Assembly (NCBI RefSeq): GCF_043555975.1
Contig: NZ_JBIGIA010000004.1
Coordinates: forward strand, 124,001 to 188,000
Source: Pelomonas nitida
Lineage (GTDB): Bacteria; Pseudomonadota; Gammaproteobacteria; Burkholderiales; Burkholderiaceae_C
DNA: 64,000 bases
Reading direction: 5' to 3'
Below, one piece after another: positions 60,091 through 64,000 of this stretch; within the stretch, counting starts at the first letter, position 1; each line of letters starts with the position of its first letter. The notes under the pieces are model-generated. The model was not told the DNA's origin, did not search any database, and saw only the letters and a program-made list of their open reading frames with translations. The translations under genes were made by a program, and so were the position numbers.

Positions 60091-62226
60091 TCAGGCAAGG
60101 CGTGACAGATCGGCGACGCGGTTCATGGCGGCGTGCAGGCGGCCCAGCAGCGCGAGCCGGTTGGCGCGCAGCGCCGGGTCTTCGGCATTCACCATGACGT
60201 CCTCGAAGAAGGTGTCGACCGGGCCCCTCAGCGCGGCTAGGGCCTTGAGCGAGCCGGTGTAGTCGTGCTGCTCGAACAACGAGTCAGCCTGTGGCTGTAC
60301 GTCGGCGATGGCCTTCGCGAGCGCTTGCTCGGCAGCTTCCGTCAGCAGCTCGGGCTTGACCTCGGTCGGCAGCTCGCCCTCGACCTTCTTCAGGATGTTG
60401 CCGACACGCTTGTTTGCGGCCGCCAGCGACGCGGCCTCGGCCAGCGCGGCGAAGGCACGCACGGCCTCCAGGCGCTTGGGCACCTCGCCCAGGCGCGTGG
60501 GGGCCAGCGCCAGCACGGCGTCGACTTCCTGGGCGCTGTAGCCCTGGTCGCGCAAGGAGACGGCCAGGCGGTCGGCGAAGAAGGTCAGCAGCGCATCACG
60601 GGGATTCGTGATCAGTTCGCCGAACGCCGGCACGGCCGCGTCGATCAGCGCGGGCAGCTCCAGCGGCAGGTTTTTCTCGACGAGGATGCGGATCACGCCC
60701 AGCGCGTGGCGGCGCAGCGCGAACGGGTCCTTGTCGCCCGTGGGCAGCTGGCCGATGCCGAACAAGCCCACCAGCGTCTCCAGCTTGTCGGCCAGCGCGA
60801 CGACCGTGCCGGTGTGGTTGCGCGGCAGCGCGTCACCGGCGAAGCGGGGCTTGTAGTGGTCCTCGATCGCGATGGCGACGCCGTCGCGCAGGCCCTCGTG
60901 GCGGGCGTAGTAGCCGCCCATGATGCCCTGCAGCTCGGGGAACTCGCCGACCATGTCGGTCAGCAGGTCGCACTTGGCCAGCAGCGAGGCCTGCTTGACC
61001 TTGCTGTCGAGCACCTTGAACTCGTCGTCGGCCTCCACCGTGTAGGGCAGCGTCGCCATGCTGAGCTGCTGCACGATGGCATGGGCGATGGCCTGCACGC
61101 GGGCCGTGCGCTCGCCCTGCGAGCCCAGCTTGCCGTGGTAGACCACCTTGGCCAGGCCGGGCAGGCGGTCTTCGAGCTTCTTCTTGCGGTCCTGGTCGAA
61201 GAAGAACTTGGCGTCGGCCAGGCGCGGGCGCACGACGCGCTCGTTGCCGCCGGTCACGGCAGACGCGTCGGCGGGTGCGATGTTGCTGACGACGAGGAAG
61301 TGGCGGGTCAGCTTGCCCGCCGCGTCCAGCAGCGGGAAGTACTTCTGGTTGGCCTTCATCGTGAGAATCAGGCACTCCTGCGGCACCGCCAGGAACTCGG
61401 GCTCGAAGGCGCAGGTCAGCACGTTGGGGCGCTCGACCAGCGCGGTCACTTCGTCCAGCAGCGCGTCGTCGGCTATGGGTGTCAGGCTCAGCGCATCGGC
61501 CGCGCCCTTGAGCTGGCGCGCGATCTCGGCGCGGCGCTCGGCGAAGCTGGCGATGACGGCGCCCTGCTCGCGCAACTGAGCGGCATAGCTGTCGGCCGAG
61601 TTGATGCTGACCGCGGCCTGCGCGGCCTCGAAGCGGTGGCCTTGCGTCACTCGGCCGGAGCTCAGGCCCAGGGACTGGACGGGCACGACCTCGGCACCAT
61701 GCAGCGCGATGAGGCCGTGCGCCGGGCGCACGAACTTCACGTCCGTCCAGCCGTCGGCCAGCTGGTAGGTCATGACCTTCGGGATCGGCAGCTTGGCCAG
61801 CGTTTCGTCCAGTGCCTTTTGCAGGCCCTGGGCCAGCGTGGCGCCGGGCTGGATGCTGTCCCAGAACAGCGCTTCGGCCTTGCCATCGGGCAGGCGCTTG
61901 AGCTGCGGCACGACTTCCGGGCCGGCGCCGACGGCCGCGAGCTTCTTCAGCAGCGCGGGCGTGGCCTGGCCGTCGGCGGTCAGCGCGACGGCGACGGGCA
62001 TCAGCTTCTGCTGCACGGCCTTGTCGGCGGCCTTGGGCGAGACGCCCTGGACATGCACGCCCAGCCGGCGCGGCGACGCGAAGGCGGTGACGGCGGCGTC
62101 GGCGCCCGCCAGGCCTTGTGCCTTCAGGCTGTCGGCCAGCACGGCGGCGAAAGACTCGCCCAGTTTCTTGAGCGCCTTGGGCGGCAGCTCTTCGACAAAC
62201 AGTTCAACCAGGAGGTTTGCAGACAT
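60091..62226 (-). CDS. glyS: Glycyl-tRNA synthetase beta subunit
   Basis: The 711-residue protein starts NLLVELFVEELPPKALKKLG, the GlyS hallmark. It contains the HD-type and tRNA-binding regions of the family (ECLILTMKANQKYFPLLDAAGKL, GGYYARHEGL). It works with GlyQ as an alpha2-beta2 enzyme that charges tRNA-Gly. ATG 62226 overlaps the glyQ stop by one base (TGATG), so both subunits are made together. Length is normal. Confidence 0.97.
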   Translation of the reverse strand: MSANLLVELFVEELPPKALKKLGESFAAVLADSLKAQGLAGADAAVTAFASPRRLGVHVQGVSPKAADKAVQQKLMPVAVALTADGQATPALLKKLAAVGAGPEVVPQLKRLPDGKAEALFWDSIQPGATLAQGLQKALDETLAKLPIPKVMTYQLADGWTDVKFVRPAHGLIALHGAEVVPVQSLGLSSGRVTQGHRFEAAQAAVSINSADSYAAQLREQGAVIASFAERRAEIARQLKGAADALSLTPIADDALLDEVTALVERPNVLTCAFEPEFLAVPQECLILTMKANQKYFPLLDAAGKLTRHFLVVSNIAPADASAVTGGNERVVRPRLADAKFFFDQDRKKKLEDRLPGLAKVVYHGKLGSQGERTARVQAIAHAIVQQLSMATLPYTVEADDEFKVLDSKVKQASLLAKCDLLTDMVGEFPELQGIMGGYYARHEGLRDGVAIAIEDHYKPRFAGDALPRNHTGTVVALADKLETLVGLFGIGQLPTGDKDPFALRRHALGVIRILVEKNLPLELPALIDAAVPAFGELITNPRDALLTFFADRLAVSLRDQGYSAQEVDAVLALAPTRLGEVPKRLEAVRAFAALAEAASLAAANKRVGNILKKVEGELPTEVKPELLTEAAEQALAKAIADVQPQADSLFEQHDYTGSLKALAALRGPVDTFFEDVMVNAEDPALRANRLALLGRLHAAMNRVADLSRLA

Positions 62227-63158
62227 CACGCGGCCGCCTTCTTGTTGTTCTTCAGTTCGATCTGCGCAACCACTTCATCGGCCCAGGCCTTGGGCGCCAT
62301 CGGGAAGCCCAGGCGCGCGCGGCTTTCGAGATAGCTCTGCGCCACGGCGCGGGCCAGGTTGCGGATGCGGCCGATGTAGGCCGCGCGCTCCGTCACCGAG
62401 ATGGCGCCGCGCGCGTCCAGCAGGTTGAAGCTGTGGCCGGCCTTCAGCAGCTGCTCGTAGGCGGGCAGGGCCAGCTTCTCGACCATCAGCTCCTGGCTCT
62501 TGCGCTCGTGCGCGGCAAAGGCCGACAGCAGAAAGTCCACGTCGCTGTGCTCGAAGTTGTAGGTGCTCTGCTCCACCTCGTTCTGGTGGAACACGTCACC
62601 GTAGGTCAGGCCGTCGGTGTAGACCAGGTCGTAGACCGATTCCTTGCCCTGCAGATACATCGCCAGGCGTTCCAGCCCGTAGGTGATCTCGCCGGTGATG
62701 GGCTTGCAGTCGATGCCGCCGACCTGCTGGAAATAGGTGAACTGCGTCACTTCCATGCCGTTGAGCCAGACCTCCCAGCCCAGGCCCCAGCAGCCGAGCG
62801 TCGGGTTCTCCCAGTCGTCCTCGACAAAGCGCACGTCGTTCTTCTTCAGATCGAAGCCCAGCGCCTCCAGCGAGCCCAGGTACAGCTCCAGGATGTTGGC
62901 CGGCGCGGGCTTGAGCACGACCTGGTACTGGTAGTAGTGCTGCAGGCGGTTGGGGTTCTCGCCGTAGCGGCCGTCCTTGGGGCGGCGGCTGGGCTGCACG
63001 TAGGCGGCCTTCCAGGGCTCGGGGCCCAGGGCGCGCAGGAAGGTGGCCGTGTGGCTGGTGCCAGCGCCGACTTCCATGTCGTAGGGCTGCAGCAGCGCGC
63101 AGCCTTGTTTGGACCAGTAGTCCTGCAGGGTCAGGATGATTTGCTGGAAGGTCAGCAT
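62226..63158 (-). CDS. glyQ: Glycyl-tRNA synthetase alpha subunit
   Basis: The 310-residue class II synthetase subunit opens TFQQIILTLQDYWSKQGCALLQPYDMEVGAGT. It carries VQPSRRPKDGRYGENPNRLQHYYQYQV, the GlyQ signature. It binds glycine and ATP. No ribosome site is seen before ATG 63158; a short upstream frame ends one base before it (see 63160-63234). It is cotranscribed with glyS and probably with lnt. Confidence 0.97.
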   Translation of the reverse strand: MLTFQQIILTLQDYWSKQGCALLQPYDMEVGAGTSHTATFLRALGPEPWKAAYVQPSRRPKDGRYGENPNRLQHYYQYQVVLKPAPANILELYLGSLEALGFDLKKNDVRFVEDDWENPTLGCWGLGWEVWLNGMEVTQFTYFQQVGGIDCKPITGEITYGLERLAMYLQGKESVYDLVYTDGLTYGDVFHQNEVEQSTYNFEHSDVDFLLSAFAAHERKSQELMVEKLALPAYEQLLKAGHSFNLLDARGAISVTERAAYIGRIRNLARAVAQSYLESRARLGFPMAPKAWADEVVAQIELKNNKKAAA

Positions 63159-63159
63159 G

Positions 63160-63234
63160 TCAGTGGCGCCCGGCCGCCCGAAGCCACTCAGCGCCCCCTA
63201 GCGGGGTGGCGAGCGGCAGCGAGCGTGGGGGCAT
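63160..63234 (-). other. Operon-gap element with 24-codon frame before glyQ
   Basis: The lnt-glyQ gap contains a CCCCGCTAGGGGGC hairpin region and a frame starting at ATG 63234 (MPPRSLPLATPLGG), which ends in TGA one base before the glyQ ATG (TGACATG). Its opening resembles the CCCACACGCTCGCTCG part of family C. The lnt-proximal part of the gap (63235-63291) holds nothing I recognise except an AATAGAAT patch. Confidence 0.5.
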
Positions 63235-63291
63235 GTTGTTTTGGGACGAAAGGGGGTGGCCGATTCTATTGGGCGCCACCATGGCCCGACG

Positions 63292-64000
63292 TTATCGGGC
63301 GGCTCTGTGCAGCCCCGCCAGCGCCAGCAGTGCCAGCAGCCAGAGTGGCCACAGGCCCAGGGCGGCCAGCCAGCGGGCGTAGGGCGTGCTGCCGAGGCGC
63401 CCGTCGACGCTGACCTCCAGCACGCCGCGCGCCAGCGCGGGCAGCCTATCGGTGACAAGGCCGTGGTGGTCGATGACGGCGGTGGCGCCGGTGTTGGTGG
63501 AGCGGACGAGCGGCCGCTGGAACTCCAGCGCACGCATCTGCGAGAACTGCAGGTGCTGGTCCTGGATCATGAGGGTGCCGAACCAGGCGAGGTTGCTGAC
63601 GTTGACGAACATCGTCGCGGCCTGCGGGCCGACGGCGCTCTGCACCACGTCCTCGCCGAACAGATCCTCGTAGCAGATCAGCGGCCGCAGGCGCTGGCCC
63701 GCCACGTCCCAGGCCTGCTGGTGGTCGCCGCGCGCCTGGTCGTCCATCGGAATGCCCATGGCGCGCACAAACCAGCCCAGGCCCGGCGGGATGAATTCGC
63801 CGAAGGGCAGCAGATGGCGCTTGCCGTAGTGATAACTGCTGCCGAGGTCGACGACGGAGTTCACATAGCCGCTCTCGGCGCTGCCCAGGAAGGTGCCCAG
63901 CAGCACCGGGTGGCCCGGGCGCGACAGGCGATCAAGGGTGCCGGCATCCAGCTCCGAGAGCGGCAGCGGCAGCACGGATTCCGGCGTGATGACGACCTGG
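63292..64000 (-). CDS. lnt: Apolipoprotein N-acyltransferase, C-terminal part (runs past window)
   Basis: The gene continues beyond base 64000. The visible 236 residues are the C-terminal part of the nitrilase-like domain and the last membrane helix (LWPLWLLALLALAGL). All three catalytic residues can be placed: E in VVITPESVLP at the window edge, K in YHYGKRHLLPFGEF and C in LICYEDLFGE. Lnt adds the third acyl chain to lipoproteins in the inner membrane. It is the most upstream visible gene of the housekeeping run. Confidence 0.95.
   Translation of the reverse strand, partial: QVVITPESVLPLPLSELDAGTLDRLSRPGHPVLLGTFLGSAESGYVNSVVDLGSSYHYGKRHLLPFGEFIPPGLGWFVRAMGIPMDDQARGDHQQAWDVAGQRLRPLICYEDLFGEDVVQSAVGPQAATMFVNVSNLAWFGTLMIQDQHLQFSQMRALEFQRPLVRSTNTGATAVIDHHGLVTDRLPALARGVLEVSVDGRLGSTPYARWLAALGLWPLWLLALLALAGLHRAAR

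Noticed and set aside
1..64000. CRISPR arrays, tRNA or rRNA genes, prophage or integrative-element genes
   Set aside because: No evenly spaced short repeats, cloverleaf-like sequences, rRNA motifs, integrase or phage structural genes were seen on either strand.

Overview
The window is GC-rich, gene-dense bacterial DNA. Its gene content (galactan and galactonate genes, a PEP-CTERM protein, split glycyl-tRNA synthetase glyQ/glyS beside lnt, gmhB and plsC, and many TonB receptors) fits a betaproteobacterium of the order Burkholderiales, most like the Roseateles/Mitsuaria/Pelomonas/Rubrivivax group. The order is a fairly safe inference; the genus is a guess. I found no rRNA, tRNA, CRISPR array, phage gene or transposase.

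Layout. 1-3200: the end of a chemoreceptor, three unusual response regulators and a degenerate HD-GYP protein. 3200-6930: a polar amino-acid ABC operon with its own GntR regulator. 7050-10710: an SDR enzyme, a PEP-CTERM protein and a Tat-exported phospholipase C. 10910-13530: a QseBC-type two-component system. 13530-17440: a hydrolase, a LysE exporter with a MocR regulator, and a membrane acyltransferase. 17460-20130: a siderophore-type TonB receptor and a DUF2946-like protein. 20370-25110: a TonB receptor, an FMN monooxygenase and a sulfonate-type binding protein, probably for organosulfur scavenging.

25590-41490 is the centrepiece: an apparently complete locus for beta-1,4-galactan. GH53 galactanase and GH35 beta-galactosidase carry export signals, a TonB receptor brings oligosaccharides through the outer membrane, and AraFGH imports galactose. 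An SDR dehydrogenase and an SMP-30 lactonase then make galactonate, and DgoD, DgoK and DgoA finish the oxidative (De Ley-Doudoroff) route to pyruvate and glyceraldehyde 3-phosphate. A GbpR-like LysR regulator closes the cluster.

41510-57750 holds an MFS carrier, an AsmA protein, a BON lipoprotein, a branched-chain amino-acid ABC operon with a fused LivM-LivG and no binding protein, a full chemoreceptor followed by a DUF938 methyltransferase, a pirin/azoreductase/LysR group, a TonB-like protein and a MerR/metallo-hydrolase pair. 57754-64000 is a conserved housekeeping run on the minus strand (metallopeptidase, plsC, gmhB, glyS, glyQ, lnt); the gmhB copy lacks its catalytic nucleophile.

The most unexpected pattern is in the gaps inside operons. 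Ten gaps of roughly 75-215 bases are filled by structured, partly repeated elements. Each contains an open frame that ends at or within a few bases of the next gene's start codon, and most of these frames also begin at the previous gene's stop. Four copies of one family show compensatory base changes in a hairpin. These look like a class of operon-gap element that may act through RNA structure or translational coupling; chance open frames in GC-rich DNA are the main alternative.
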